Origin: Pseudomonas sp. NC02
GTDB taxonomy: Bacteria > Pseudomonadota > Gammaproteobacteria > Pseudomonadales > Pseudomonadaceae
Length of the DNA stretch: 64,000 nucleotides
Direction: 5' to 3'
Assembly (NCBI RefSeq): GCF_002874965.1
Contig: NZ_CP025624.1
Location: 5,146,001 to 5,210,000 of the forward strand
A model generated the notes under the pieces. The model was not told the DNA's origin. It was given only the letters and a program-made list of their open reading frames with translations, and did no database searches. Positions 26,860 through 36,394 of the stretch are shown piece by piece. The stretch's first letter is position 1; each line of letters starts with the position of its first letter. The translations under genes and the position numbers were made by a program.

Positions 26860-28103
26860 CACTCGGCGAACCGGCGGAACACCAGGGAACCGTTGGTACC
26901 ACCAAAACCGAACGAGTTGGACAGCACCACGTCGATCGGCATCTTCTGCGGCTCGTGAGGCACGAAGTTCAGGTCGCAGCCCTCATCCGGTTCATCGAGG
27001 TTGATGGTCGGCGGAGCGACCTGATCCTTGATGGCCAGCACGCTGAAGATTGCCTCGACCGCGCCCGCCGCACCCAACAGGTGCCCGGTCATGGACTTGG
27101 TGGAACTGACCGCCAGCTTGTAGGCATGCTCGCCGAACACCGACTTGATGGCCTCGGCTTCCGCCAGGTCGCCGGTCGGGGTCGAAGTGCCATGGGCATT
27201 GATGTACTGCACCTGGTCAACGTTGACCTTGGCATCACGCAACGCATTGGTGATGCAGCGTGCAGCACCCGCGCCGTCCGACGGAGGCGAGGTCATGTGG
27301 TACGCATCACCGCTCATGCCGAAACCAATCAGCTCGGCGTAGATAGTTGCGCCACGGGCCTTCGCGTGCTCCAGCTCTTCGAGTACCAGCGCACCGGCAC
27401 CGTCGGCCAGAACAAAACCGTCGCGGCCCTTGTCCCACGGACGGCTGGCACGGGTCGGCTCGTCATTGCGGGTCGACAACGCACGGGACGCGCCGAAGCC
27501 GCCCATGCCCAAACCGCAGGCGGCCATCTCGGCACCGCCGGCGATCATCACGTCGGCCTCGTCATAGGCGATATTGCGCGCCGCCATGCCGATGCAGTGA
27601 GTGCCCGTGGTGCACGCCGTGGAAATGGCGTAGTTAGGCCCCTGGGCACCCAAGTGGATGGACAGGAAACCGGAAATCATGTTGATGATCGAGCCAGGCA
27701 CGAAGAACGGTGAAATTCTGCGAGGGCCGGACTCATGCAGGGTGCGGCTGGTTTCTTCGATATTGGTCAGACCGCCAATACCCGAACCCATGGCCACGCC
27801 GATGCGCTCACGGTTGGCGTCGGTGACTTCCAGGCCGGCATTACGCACCGCCTGAAAACCGGCTGCCAGGCCGTATTGAATGAACAGGTCGAGTTTGCGG
27901 GACTCTTTGACCGAGAGATATTCCTCGACATTGAAGTCCTTTACCGAGCCGCCAAAACGGGTGGAATAGGCAGAAAGGTCCGTGTGTTCGATCAGACCAA
28001 TACCACTGCGGCCAGCCAGAATGCCCTGCCAACTGCTCGGCACATCCGTACCCAGTGGCGACAACATACCCATACCGGTGACTACGACGCGTCTACGCGA
28101 CAC
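26859..28103 (-). CDS. fabF: 3-oxoacyl-[acyl-carrier-protein] synthase 2
   Basis: 414-residue condensing enzyme KAS II that extends acyl-ACP with malonyl-ACP and controls cis-vaccenate formation. Catalytic triad in context: Cys in [12 protein letters not shown] (about 164), His in [11 protein letters not shown] (about 304) and His in [11 protein letters not shown] (about 341), with the C-terminal [11 protein letters not shown] loop. It starts 110 bp after acpP, across a terminator hairpin, so its expression is lower than and partly separated from acpP. Confidence 0.97.
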   Translation of the reverse strand: MSRRRVVVTGMGMLSPLGTDVPSSWQGILAGRSGIGLIEHTDLSAYSTRFGGSVKDFNVEEYLSVKESRKLDLFIQYGLAAGFQAVRNAGLEVTDANRERIGVAMGSGIGGLTNIEETSRTLHESGPRRISPFFVPGSIINMISGFLSIHLGAQGPNYAISTACTTGTHCIGMAARNIAYDEADVMIAGGAEMAACGLGMGGFGASRALSTRNDEPTRASRPWDKGRDGFVLADGAGALVLEELEHAKARGATIYAELIGFGMSGDAYHMTSPPSDGAGAARCITNALRDAKVNVDQVQYINAHGTSTPTGDLAEAEAIKSVFGEHAYKLAVSSTKSMTGHLLGAAGAVEAIFSVLAIKDQVAPPTINLDEPDEGCDLNFVPHEPQKMPIDVVLSNSFGFGGTNGSLVFRRFAE

Positions 28104-28150
28104 AGCACTCTCCTTTTTCTAATGACGACACTTTGCATCAGGCTTAAAGG

Positions 28151-28184
28151 AAAAAACCGCACGCCATAGGGCAGTGCGGTTTTT
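28151..28184 (-). terminator. acpP-fabF intergenic terminator/attenuator
   Basis: Read on the minus strand, AAAAACCGCACTGCC and GGCGTGCGGTTTTTT form a stem of about 12 pairs with an internal mismatch and end in T residues; the reverse is also T-rich. It lies 30 bp after the acpP stop and probably lets only part of the transcription continue into fabF. Confidence 0.8.
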
Positions 28185-28213
28185 CCATCACAGCAAGCGA
28201 CGATTACAAACTA

Positions 28214-28450
28214 TTACGCCTGGTGGCTAGTAACGTAGTCGATAGCAGCTTGAACGGTAGTGATTTTTTCAGCTTCTTCGTCCGGGATTTCGGTCTCGAA
28301 TTCCTCTTCCAGAGCCATCACCAGCTCAACGGTGTCAAGGGAGTCGGCACCCAGGTCTTCAACGAAGGAAGCGCTGTTGGTCACTTCTTCTTCTTTAACG
28401 CCCAGTTGCTCGGCAACGATTTTCTTGACGCGCTCTTCGATGGTGCTCAT
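28214..28450 (-). CDS. acpP: Acyl carrier protein
   Basis: 78-residue acidic carrier of fatty-acyl chains. Ser37 in GADSLD takes the 4'-phosphopantetheine arm. Codon use is strongly biased, as expected for one of the most abundant proteins. The 192-bp upstream gap holds its own leader with AGGAG (12 nt from the ATG) and a nearer AAGG. This leader is complementary to the RgsA sRNA (see findings), so translation is probably repressed when RpoS is active. Confidence 0.98.
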   Translation of the reverse strand: MSTIEERVKKIVAEQLGVKEEEVTNSASFVEDLGADSLDTVELVMALEEEFETEIPDEEAEKITTVQAAIDYVTSHQA

Positions 28451-28472
28451 ACCTTGTTTTCACTCCTAATGG
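28451..28472 (-). promoter_or_regulatory. RgsA target site over the acpP ribosome-binding region
   Basis: On the minus strand the leader reads CCATTAGGAGT, one G, then AAAACAAGG just before the ATG. The 11-base and 9-base blocks are exact complements of RgsA bases 22381-22391 and 22372-22380, with the single G (28461) bulged. The duplex would cover both AGGAG and AAGG. Direct base comparison shows the match; repression is inferred and agrees with published RgsA control of acpP in P. aeruginosa. Confidence 0.8.
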
Positions 28473-28642
28473 ACAAATTCAGGCAGCTGGCCAGTGGGTA
28501 AGTGTATAGAAAGACTTTTCAGCTTTTCAACTGAAAGCTTCACCCTCGTACCCTATTGGCCATCTGCCTATAAATAGATTGCAGCTTTATAACGGATTTT
28601 AGACAGCTCGTATGACATTTTTTTGAAGCGATCCGTCACAAT

Positions 28643-29386
28643 TTAACTCATGTACATCCCGCCGTTCACCGGGATTGTAGCCCCAGTCACGTATGCCGCA
28701 CCGTCGGATGCCAGGAAAGCGACCACATTCGCGATCTCTTGAGCCTGGCCCAGACGGCCCAGCGGAATCTGCGTCAGCAACGCTTCACGCTGCGCTTCAG
28801 GCAATTCGCGGGTCATATCGGTGTCGATGAACCCTGGGGCCACCGAGTTGACCGTAATCGACCGCGAGCCTACTTCACGCGCCAATGCACGGCTGAAACC
28901 TTCCAGACCGGCCTTGGCGGCTGCGTAGTTTACTTGGCCTGCGTTGCCCATGGCACCCACAACAGAGCCAATATTGATAATTCGACCCCAACGAGCCTTG
29001 GTCATGCCGCGCAAAACACCCTTGGACAGGCGAAACAGACTGTTCAGGTTGGTATCAACGACGTCATGCCACTCGTCGTCTTTCATACGCATCATCAGGT
29101 TATCGCGGGTAATACCGGCATTGTTCACCAGAATAGCCGGTGCACCGAATTGCGCCGTGATTTCAGCCAATACGGCCGCCACGGACTCATCGCTGGTCAC
29201 GTTAAGCTCAAGACCGGTGCCCTGGACGCCGTTTTCCTTCAGCGTCGCGGCAATACGTTCAGCGCCGGCGGCGGAGGTTGCGGTACCGATGACCACAGCG
29301 CCCAGACGGCCCAGCTCCAGGGCGATCGCCTGGCCAATGCCACGGCTTGCGCCGGTGACCAGTGCAACTTTACCTTGCAGACTCAT
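28643..29386 (-). CDS. fabG: 3-oxoacyl-[acyl-carrier-protein] reductase
   Basis: 247-residue SDR enzyme that reduces 3-oxoacyl-ACP with NADPH. TGASRGIG at 14-21, NNAGITRDN near 90, Ser in IGSVVG, and Y-x-x-x-K in NYAAAKAG. It is 30 bp after fabD in the conserved plsX-fabD-fabG-acpP-fabF order. The 192-bp gap before acpP carries the acpP leader. Confidence 0.97.
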   Translation of the reverse strand: MSLQGKVALVTGASRGIGQAIALELGRLGAVVIGTATSAAGAERIAATLKENGVQGTGLELNVTSDESVAAVLAEITAQFGAPAILVNNAGITRDNLMMRMKDDEWHDVVDTNLNSLFRLSKGVLRGMTKARWGRIINIGSVVGAMGNAGQVNYAAAKAGLEGFSRALAREVGSRSITVNSVAPGFIDTDMTRELPEAQREALLTQIPLGRLGQAQEIANVVAFLASDGAAYVTGATIPVNGGMYMS

Positions 29387-29416
29387 GCAGGCTTCTCCTA
29401 GGTTCGGAAATTAACG

Positions 29417-30355
29417 TCAGGCCAGGGCTGCGCGAGCGGCAGCGAAGGCATCCGGGGTATTGAGGTTGGAAGTCGACACGCCTTCGGCGCAACGCTTGTT
29501 CAGGCCGGCGAGGACTTTGCCCGGGCCGCACTCTACCAATTGGGTGGCGCCGTTGGCGGCCAGGGTCTGCACCGACTCAACCCAGCGAACCGGCTTGTAC
29601 AGCTGTTCCAGCAGATCGCGCTTGAGGGTTTCCAGGTCAGAGGCCACGGCGGCACTGACGTTCTGCACCAACGGAATCTGCGGCGCCTGCCAGTTGATCG
29701 CAGCGATCGACTCGGCGAAACGCTCGGCAGCCGGGCGCATCAGTTCGCAGTGGGACGGCACGCTGACCGGCAACGGCAACGCACGCTTGGCGCCATGGGC
29801 CTTGCAGCCTTCGATGGCGCGCTCTACCGCCGCCTTGGCGCCGGCGATCACCACCTGGCCAGGGGAGTTGAAGTTCACGGCGCTGACCACTTCGCCCTGG
29901 GCCGCTTCGGCGCAGGCGGCAATCACGTCAGCATCTTCCAGGCCGAGAATGGCAGCCATGCCGCCCTGCCCGGCAGGAACCGCTTCCTGCATCAACTGGC
30001 CACGACGCTCCACCAGCTTGACCGCTTCACCGAGGGTCAGGCTGCCGGCAGCCACCAGGGCGCTGTATTCGCCCAGGCTATGACCGGCAACGTAGGCCGG
30101 ACGTGCACCACCTTCAGCCAACCACAGGCGCCACAGGGCGATGGAGGCGGTGAGGATGGCGGGTTGGGTCTTGTCGGTTTGATTGAGCAGCTCTTCCGGC
30201 CCTTGCTGGGTCAGTGCCCACAGGTCGTAACCCAAGGCATCGGAGGCTTCCTTGAAAGTGTCCAGGACCAACTGATGTTCCGCGCCCAGCTCGGCCAACA
30301 TGCCGAGGGACTGCGAACCCTGCCCTGGAAAGACGAATGCGAGGGATGTAGACAT
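29417..30355 (-). CDS. fabD: Malonyl CoA-acyl carrier protein transacylase
   Basis: 312 residues; transfers malonyl from CoA to ACP. Nucleophile Ser93 in GHSLGEYSAL; N-terminal FPGQGSQ; His in VPSHCELM; the C-terminal ECGPGKVLAGLNKR motif. ATG 30355 (MSTSLAFVF) is the family start; the frame is open for 15 more codons. It is followed by fabG and preceded by plsX with a 126-bp gap that may hold a secondary promoter. Confidence 0.97.
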   Translation of the reverse strand: MSTSLAFVFPGQGSQSLGMLAELGAEHQLVLDTFKEASDALGYDLWALTQQGPEELLNQTDKTQPAILTASIALWRLWLAEGGARPAYVAGHSLGEYSALVAAGSLTLGEAVKLVERRGQLMQEAVPAGQGGMAAILGLEDADVIAACAEAAQGEVVSAVNFNSPGQVVIAGAKAAVERAIEGCKAHGAKRALPLPVSVPSHCELMRPAAERFAESIAAINWQAPQIPLVQNVSAAVASDLETLKRDLLEQLYKPVRWVESVQTLAANGATQLVECGPGKVLAGLNKRCAEGVSTSNLNTPDAFAAARAALA

Positions 30356-30481
30356 GTAACAAGCCCCTAATGATCTGGTCGTCGGAAATTGGCGCCCCAC
30401 ACGTGGGAGCGCAAGAAACTGACAGATTGGATGGTCAATTGAACTGGCCGGTCACATTTAAGCATTTCCGGCCCGATTCGC

Positions 30482-31492
30482 CTAAGGCAACAGATCCTCA
30501 AGGCGGCCGTGCAAGCGTTGCGGCAGGTTTTCCTGGATCTCGATCAAGGCGCGCTGGATGGCACTTTGAAAACCCTGCACCCCCGCCGAACCATGACTTT
30601 TCACCACGATGCCCTGCAACCCGAGGAAACTCGCACCATTGTGCCGCGCCGGAGCCAGGTCAGCCTGCAAGCGCCGCATCAAGGGCAGCGCCAAGGCGCC
30701 CACCAGGCGTGACGCCAGGTTGCGCTTGAACAAGGCCTCAATGCGCGCAGCAATCATCGTCGCCAGGCCCTCGCTGGACTTGAGCAGGATATTGCCGACA
30801 AAACCGTCGCACACCACCACGTCGGCTTCGCCGCGGTACAGACCGTCACCCTCGACAAAGCCGATGTAGTTCAGGCCTCGCGCGCTTTGCAACAGCGTCG
30901 CCGCCAGCTTGACCTGCTGGTTGCCCTTGATGTCTTCGGTGCCGATATTCAGCAGCGCCACCCGAGGCCGGGCCACGCCCAGCGCTTCGGCCGCCACCGA
31001 GCCCATCAGGGCAAAGTGCAGCAGATGCTCGGCACTGCAATCGACGTTCGCCCCCAGGTCCAGCAACTGGCAATAGCCCTGCTGGGTCGGAATAGCCGCA
31101 ACCATCGCCGGCCGGTCAATGCCCGGCAGGGTCTTCAGCACATGCCGGGACAACGCCATCAACGCCCCGGTATTGCCGGCACTGACACAGGCCTGGGCCT
31201 TGCCGTCGCGTACCAGCTCAAGCGCCACCCGCATCGAAGAATCAGGCTTGCCGCGCAAGGCCTGCGCAGGCTTTTCATCCATGGTGATGGTTTCGCTGGC
31301 CGGTGTAATAGTCAGGCGCGCGCGATCCACCGCCGGATGGCTGGCAATCAGTTCTTCAAGTAAGGAGGGTTGACCGACGAGGGTCAGGTGCAGCGAGGGC
31401 GTGGCAGACAGGCAAGCAATGCAGGCCTGAACAATGCTGCGGGGACCGAAGTCCCCGCCCATTGCGTCAATCGCGATGACTTGAGCAGACAA
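30482..31492 (-). CDS. plsX: Phosphate acyltransferase
   Basis: 336 residues; makes acyl-phosphate from acyl-ACP for PlsY, the first step of phosphatidate synthesis. Typical motifs are [10 protein letters not shown] at the start, [13 protein letters not shown] near 105 and [14 protein letters not shown] near 228. It is peripheral to the inner membrane. It begins 4 bp after the rpmF stop, the conserved rpmF-plsX coupling of ribosome and lipid synthesis. Confidence 0.97.
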   Translation of the reverse strand: MSAQVIAIDAMGGDFGPRSIVQACIACLSATPSLHLTLVGQPSLLEELIASHPAVDRARLTITPASETITMDEKPAQALRGKPDSSMRVALELVRDGKAQACVSAGNTGALMALSRHVLKTLPGIDRPAMVAAIPTQQGYCQLLDLGANVDCSAEHLLHFALMGSVAAEALGVARPRVALLNIGTEDIKGNQQVKLAATLLQSARGLNYIGFVEGDGLYRGEADVVVCDGFVGNILLKSSEGLATMIAARIEALFKRNLASRLVGALALPLMRRLQADLAPARHNGASFLGLQGIVVKSHGSAGVQGFQSAIQRALIEIQENLPQRLHGRLEDLLP

Positions 31493-31496
31493 GTGA

Positions 31497-31679
31497 TTAC
31501 TCGTCAGCGCCCTTGTCGATCACTTTACGGCCACGGTATACGCCTTCTGGCGATACGTGGTGACGCAGGTGAACTTCACCGGTGGTTTTTTCTACAGACA
31601 GAGTGCTTGCCGTCAGGGCGTCGTGCGAACGACGCATGTCACGGGCAGAGCGGGATTTTTTGTTCTGCTGAACAGCCAT
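31497..31679 (-). CDS. rpmF: 50S ribosomal protein L32
   Basis: 60 residues, basic. The N-terminus [20 protein letters not shown] is the L32 signature. No cysteines are present, so it is the zinc-independent form usual for gammaproteobacteria. It is located 13 bp after yceD and just before plsX. Confidence 0.97.
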   Translation of the reverse strand: MAVQQNKKSRSARDMRRSHDALTASTLSVEKTTGEVHLRHHVSPEGVYRGRKVIDKGADE

Positions 31680-31692
31680 AATTGATTAACTC

Positions 31693-32220
31693 CTAAACGT
31701 TTGGGTCACGCTTTAACTGCGCCAATACACTGAACGGGTTGGACCGCGTTACCTCGTCCTCGCTCGGTTCGGGCTCATCGAGACCCGCCGGCTGCTGGCA
31801 TTCTTCCGGATGATGAGCAGGCACAATGGGCAAGGCGAGCAAAAGCTCCTCCTCGATCAGTGACTGCAGATCCAAAGGATCTTCGCCCAGTTCCAGCACG
31901 TCATAACCTTTCGGCAACGACTGGGTATTCGCACCCTCTTTCACCACAGCATAACTGCATTCGCTGTGGATCGGCAGGGTGACCAGCTCAAGACAACGCT
32001 GGCAAACCATTTTGACTTCGGTGTCGATAAAGCTGTGGATTACCACAGACTTACGTTCATCTCGTTCAAAAACGAATTTAGCCTGCACCGTACCGACAGT
32101 GTCGGAAAGCGGGTCGCAGAGTCTCTCCAAATCGGCCAGGAGCAGCTCACCTTGAAGGGTGGTGCCACGATCAGCCAATTTGCGCGGGTCAACGTGAGGT
32201 GGAATCGGGTCATTCAACAT
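31693..32220 (-). CDS. yceD: DUF177/YceD family protein
   Basis: 175-residue acidic protein with a CxxC pair (VCQRCLE, about 76-79) and the LGEDPLDLQSLIEEELLLALP motif of YceD (DUF177). The family is linked to 23S rRNA accumulation or processing in plants and bacteria. ATG 32220 gives the usual N-terminus; the frame extends eight codons more. It is the first gene of the rpmF-plsX-fab run and is divergent from maf; the 105-bp gap must hold promoters for both. Confidence 0.9.
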   Translation of the reverse strand: MLNDPIPPHVDPRKLADRGTTLQGELLLADLERLCDPLSDTVGTVQAKFVFERDERKSVVIHSFIDTEVKMVCQRCLELVTLPIHSECSYAVVKEGANTQSLPKGYDVLELGEDPLDLQSLIEEELLLALPIVPAHHPEECQQPAGLDEPEPSEDEVTRSNPFSVLAQLKRDPNV

Positions 32221-32325
32221 AGGCGCAGCATTATAGGGATGCACCCGGCCATGTCAAAGGAAATTCAGCCCTGTCCGTCACCGGGCCTCCCCGCTAGAAT
32301 CCGCGACTGCCTTGAGGAGACGCCC

Positions 32326-32904
32326 ATGCTGCCTTTATTACTCGCTTCCAGCTCGGTTTATCGCCGGGAATTGTTGAACCGCCTGCACCTGCCGTTCATC
32401 TGCTGCTCGCCGGATATCGACGAAAGCCACCGCCGGGACGAGTCCGCTGTGGAGCTGGTCAAGCGCCTGGCCGAGGAAAAGGCCCGCGCCCTGGCTGACA
32501 GCCATCCGGGCCACCTGATCATCGGCTCGGACCAGGTCGCCGCGCTCGACGGCCAGATCATCGGCAAGCCCCACACCTTCGAGAAAGCCCGTGAGCAACT
32601 GCTGGCGGCCAGCGGCAAGCGCGTCAGCTTCCTCACCGGCCTGGCTGTACTGAACAGCGCCACCGGCCATTGCCAGGTCGACTGCATCCCCTTCACCGTA
32701 CACATGCGCACGCTGGACGCCGCACGCATCGAACGCTACCTGCGCATCGAGCAGCCCTACGACTGCGCTGGCAGCTTCAAGGCCGAAGGCCTGGGGGTGA
32801 GCCTGTTTCAAAGCACCGAAGGGCCAGACGCCACCAGCCTGGTCGGACTGCCGCTGATCCGACTGGTGGACATGCTACTGGCCGAAGGCGTACAGATTCC
32901 CTGA
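32326..32904 (+). CDS. yceF: Maf-family m7GTP pyrophosphatase (YceF type)
   Basis: 192 residues. SSSVYRRELL near 7-16 and IIGSDQVAALDGQIIGKP (about 65-82) match YceF, the Maf subfamily that hydrolyses 7-methyl-GTP, better than YhdE (dTTP/UTP). The catalytic Asp is in GSDQ. House-cleaning of modified nucleotides is the established role. GAGGAGACGCCC precedes the ATG. It is divergent from yceD. Confidence 0.94.
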   Translation: MLPLLLASSSVYRRELLNRLHLPFICCSPDIDESHRRDESAVELVKRLAEEKARALADSHPGHLIIGSDQVAALDGQIIGKPHTFEKAREQLLAASGKRVSFLTGLAVLNSATGHCQVDCIPFTVHMRTLDAARIERYLRIEQPYDCAGSFKAEGLGVSLFQSTEGPDATSLVGLPLIRLVDMLLAEGVQIP

Positions 32905-32920
32905 GAACATCACAAACAAA

Positions 32921-33007
32921 TGTGGGAGCTGGCTTGCCTGCGATGCAGACACCTCGGTACATCAGTTGCACCGAGGTGATGCTATCGCAGGCAAGCCAGC
33001 TCCCACA
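32921..33007. repeat. REPIN (GCTGGC type)
   Basis: TGTGGGAGCTGGCTTGCCTG and its reverse complement flank a short loop containing CACCTCGG/CCGAGGTG pairing. It lies between convergent yceF and the S49 peptidase gene. Confidence 0.9.
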
Positions 33008-33033
33008 TTTCGAGCCATGTCGCGCTCAAGCTC

Positions 33034-34026
33034 TCAGCGCAGGGTCGGACCCTGAAAGCCCATGTATAGCGCCAGCTTCTCAGCCACGCTGGCACCCAGC
33101 TTCTTGGAGAACCGGTCAAACGGCGATTCCTGAACAGTGAAGTCCACCAGTTCTTTCTCGCCAATCACGTCCCGCGCCACCGAACTGGCACTGCCCAGGC
33201 CATCGATCAAGCCCAATGGCAGCGCTTGCTCGCCAGACCAGACCAGACCGGAGAACAGCTCCGGATGCTCCTTATCCTTGAGCCGGTCACCGCGCCCCTG
33301 CTTCACACTGGCAATGAACTGCCGATGAGTGGTATCCAGCACACCCTGCCAGAACTGGGTTTCATCCGCCTTTTGCGGCTGGAACGGGTCCAGGAACGAC
33401 TTGTGCTCACCTGACGTGTAGGTACGACGCTCAACCCCGAGCTTCTCCATGGTGCCGACAAAGCCATAACCGGCCGCCGTCACACCAATCGAACCCACCA
33501 GACTGGCCTTGTCGGCGTAGATCTGGTCGGCGGCACTGGCGATGTAATAGGCACCCGAGGCACCCAGGTCGGAAATCACTGCATACAGCTTGATGTCCGG
33601 GTGCAAGGCGCGCAGGCGACGAATCTCGTCATACACATAACCCGACTGCACCGGACTGCCGCCCGGGCTGTTGATGCGCAGGATCACAGCCTTGACCTTG
33701 GAGTCCTCGAAGGCCGCCCGCAGACTGCTGACGATGTTGTCTGCACTGGCAGACTCCTTGTCGGCAATCACTCCGCGCACTTCGATCAACGCCGTGTAAT
33801 GACCGCTTCGGGTGGCGCTCTTCTCCATGTCCATCAGCGGACTGAACAGCACCAGCATGCCCAACAGATAAATAAAGGTCAGAAGCTTGAAAAAGATCCC
33901 CCAACGCCGGGAGCGGCGCTGCTCCTGAACACTGGCCAGCAAGGTCTTCTCCAGCAACTTCCAGCTTCTGTCATCGCCATTGTTATCGGCATTGGCCTTC
34001 TCAGGCGCTTTCCACTCATCGGTCAT
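33034..34026 (-). CDS. S49-family signal peptide peptidase (SppA/SohB type)
   Basis: 330 residues, single-domain form. One N-terminal transmembrane segment (FFKLLTFIYLLGMLVLFSPL, about 45-65) puts the catalytic part in the periplasm. NSPGGSPVQSGYVYDEI and the nucleophile Ser in DLGASGAYYIASAAD are clear; the catalytic Lys is probably that in SGEHKSFLDPF. It degrades cleaved signal peptides. It is the PA2973 homologue and follows the HAD gene by 21 bp. Confidence 0.93.
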   Translation of the reverse strand: MTDEWKAPEKANADNNGDDRSWKLLEKTLLASVQEQRRSRRWGIFFKLLTFIYLLGMLVLFSPLMDMEKSATRSGHYTALIEVRGVIADKESASADNIVSSLRAAFEDSKVKAVILRINSPGGSPVQSGYVYDEIRRLRALHPDIKLYAVISDLGASGAYYIASAADQIYADKASLVGSIGVTAAGYGFVGTMEKLGVERRTYTSGEHKSFLDPFQPQKADETQFWQGVLDTTHRQFIASVKQGRGDRLKDKEHPELFSGLVWSGEQALPLGLIDGLGSASSVARDVIGEKELVDFTVQESPFDRFSKKLGASVAEKLALYMGFQGPTLR

Positions 34027-34047
34027 GCCATCTACCCCAGCAAAGAC

Positions 34048-34710
34048 TTAATGGGCCCGGCTGAGCCAGGCCTGCAATTCAGAAAAACGGTCAATTGTCA
34101 GGCGCGGCTCGTAGGCCTGCAACGCCTGGGCAGATTGGGCGCCGTAGCTGACCGCCACGGAGTCCATGCCAGCATTACGCGCCATCATCAGGTCGAACGA
34201 CGCATCACCCACCATCAACGCCTGCCGAGGCGACACGCCACATTGAGCGAGGATCTGCTCGAGCATCAGAGGGTGGGGCTTGCTGGCGGTTTCATCCGCC
34301 GCACGGGTGGCGTCGAAATAATCTTCCCAGCCATGGGCCTTGAGCACCCGATCCAGGCCGCGACGGGCCTTGCCGGTCGCGACCGCAAGGTGATAACCGT
34401 CGGCGCGAAATGCTTCCATGGCCTGCGCCACGCCTTCAAACAGCGGCGAAGGCTGGGCGTCGAGCGCCATGTAGTGATCGGCGTAGTGCTGACGAAACGC
34501 TATCAGCTCGTCATCACCAATCTCCGGGTACAGGGTGCGGATCGCTTCCGGCAGGCCCAGGCCAATAATGCCCTTGACCGCCAGGTCGTCGCACAATGCA
34601 TAACCGGAACGGGTCGACGCAGCGTGCATCGACTCGACAATCCGACCAATGGAATTACACAACGTGCCATCCCAGTCAAAGATCAACAGCTTGTAGTCAG
34701 GGTGCGACAC
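34048..34710 (-). CDS. HAD-superfamily phosphatase (Gph-like)
   Basis: 220 residues. Motif [11 protein letters not shown] near 11, motif [11 protein letters not shown], and motif [18 protein letters not shown] phosphoglycolate- or similar small-molecule phosphatase is likely but cannot be fixed. It overlaps rluC by 14 bases and precedes the S49 peptidase, the same order as PA2974. Confidence 0.92.
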   Translation of the reverse strand: MSHPDYKLLIFDWDGTLCNSIGRIVESMHAASTRSGYALCDDLAVKGIIGLGLPEAIRTLYPEIGDDELIAFRQHYADHYMALDAQPSPLFEGVAQAMEAFRADGYHLAVATGKARRGLDRVLKAHGWEDYFDATRAADETASKPHPLMLEQILAQCGVSPRQALMVGDASFDLMMARNAGMDSVAVSYGAQSAQALQAYEPRLTIDRFSELQAWLSRAH

Positions 34711-35656
34711 TCAGGCGCTCCACGGTCTTGGCCCACATTTCATCGACAGGCGCTTGCAGCTTCAATTCGCCACCATCGGGCAGCGGCACGGTCAGCATGT
34801 AGGCGTGCAGGAACAGGCGTTTGCCACCCAGGTCGCGGATTTCCTTGGAGAAATCTTCATCGCCGTATTTGGTATCGCCGGCAATGCAGTGCCCCGCATG
34901 CAGGGTGTGCACACGAATCTGGTGGGTACGGCCAGTGACCGGCTTGGCCTCGACCATGGTGGCAAAGTCACCAAAGCGGCGCAGCACCTTGAACAGGGTC
35001 AGCGCCTCCTTGCCCTCCTCGTCCACCTCGACCATGCGCTCGCCGGAGCGCAGGTTGCTCTTCTGCAACGGCGCGCGCACGCTCTTGATCGAGGTGGCCC
35101 AGTTGCCACGCACCAGCGCCATGTAGCGTTTGTCCACGCCATCACCGCGCAGGGCGGCATGCAGGTGGCGCAACATGCTGCGTTTCTTGGCGATCATCAA
35201 CAGGCCGGAGGTGTCACGGTCCAGACGGTGGACCAGCTCCAGCTCCTTGGCATCCGGGCGCAACTGACGAAAGGCTTCGATCACCCCGTAGTTGAGGCCG
35301 CTGCCGCCATGAACCGCGATGCCACACGGCTTGTTGATCACGATCAGTGCCTTGTCTTCGAAGACAATCGACGCTTCAAGGCGCTGCAACAGGCCCTGGG
35401 CCAGTGGGACCGGTTCGTCACGCTCAGGCACCCGCACCGGCGGCACGCGGACGATGTCGCCCGCCTGCAGCTTGTACTCGGGCTTGATCCGGCCCTTGTT
35501 CACGCGCACTTCGCCTTTACGCAAAATGCGGTAAATCAAGGTCTTGGGCACGCCTTTGAGCCTGGCAAGAAGAAAGTTGTCGATGCGTTGGCCGGCATAT
35601 TCCGGCGAGACCTCGAGCAGCTGGACGCTGGGGGTCTGGGGGGCGGTAGTCGTCAT
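34697..35656 (-). CDS. rluC: 23S rRNA pseudouridine(955/2504/2580) synthase
   Basis: 319 residues: S4 RNA-binding domain at about 20-80 ([21 protein letters not shown]) and the RluA-type catalytic domain with the Asp in [16 protein letters not shown] (about 144). RluC assignment rests on synteny with rne, which is divergent, as well as on the sequence. It heads the rluC-HAD-S49 run. Confidence 0.95.
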   Translation of the reverse strand: MTTTAPQTPSVQLLEVSPEYAGQRIDNFLLARLKGVPKTLIYRILRKGEVRVNKGRIKPEYKLQAGDIVRVPPVRVPERDEPVPLAQGLLQRLEASIVFEDKALIVINKPCGIAVHGGSGLNYGVIEAFRQLRPDAKELELVHRLDRDTSGLLMIAKKRSMLRHLHAALRGDGVDKRYMALVRGNWATSIKSVRAPLQKSNLRSGERMVEVDEEGKEALTLFKVLRRFGDFATMVEAKPVTGRTHQIRVHTLHAGHCIAGDTKYGDEDFSKEIRDLGGKRLFLHAYMLTVPLPDGGELKLQAPVDEMWAKTVERLSVAP

Positions 35657-35685
35657 GGCGGCGATGATAACAATTTTTTATGGAA

Positions 35686-35714
35686 TTGAAGCACTTAATC
35701 ATTGCTGCTATAGT
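35686..35714 (+). promoter_or_regulatory. Sigma70 promoter of rne
   Basis: TTGAAG (35686-35691) and TATAGT (35709-35714) are separated by 17 bp. Initiation near 35721 would give a leader of about 675 nt before the rne start. It lies 30 bp upstream of the divergent rluC start. Confidence 0.75.
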
Positions 35715-35720
35715 CGCGAA

Positions 35721-36394
35721 CGCCGCCAAAAGCGGCCTGGACAGAGGACTAGCGGCAAACTGCCGGCCCTGACCATCGCAATTCATCAGGACGCGAGGCC
35801 GTCCTACGGGGCTTTCGCCACCCTGGAAGGCTCGAGATTGTAACAAGCGCAGGTGACATGAGGCCTGAAGCGAGTGCAAAAAGCAGAGTGATTACTCGCC
35901 TTTTGCGCCGATATTTACGGCCAGTTCACAAAGTGCAGTCAGTCTGGAGCCAGACCACGGCGAATGCTTCGGAAACAACGCCTGTTACGAGCTGAGTGAG
36001 AGCACAATCGCCCACACCCGGTCTTGTTTAGCCATGAGCGTGGACTCCCCATTGGAGAACACGGTAAATGCCAACCCGCTGCGGATTCTGCGCGCGGCAG
36101 CACCCGAATTATCAGGGATACGTGTAGGGTGGAGATGCACAACCGTCGGACTGTGTAGCACTAGGCTTATATTTAGACGCTTCATCTCGTCCACAGTCGC
36201 CGGTTGATTCCTCCTCCTGACTGAGTGCTTAAGTCACCACAGCAAGCAGGAAGCGTACGTCGCGATACCGCCCATTTTGGCGGGTATTGCTGGACACTGG
36301 AGTGGCCAACCACTCTTGACGCACCTGACACCGACCGTGAGAAGTCGTGTGTGCCGAACGCCGTTTCCGGCAGCCCGGAAACCGACGGTACAAC
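35721..36394 (+). promoter_or_regulatory. Long structured 5' leader of rne
   Basis: The roughly 670-base untranslated stretch holds no credible gene. Hairpins visible by eye: GCCGC/GCGGC at 35722-35736, CGGCA/TGCCG at 35753-35765, AGGACG/CGTCCT at 35788-35805, and a long one at 35876-35906 whose outer stem GCAAAAAGC/GCCTTTTGC (one mismatch) encloses GAGT/ACTC. In E. coli the rne leader is a sensor through which RNase E limits its own mRNA. The same role here is an inference from position, length and structure, as the sequences are not alike by eye. Confidence 0.65.
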
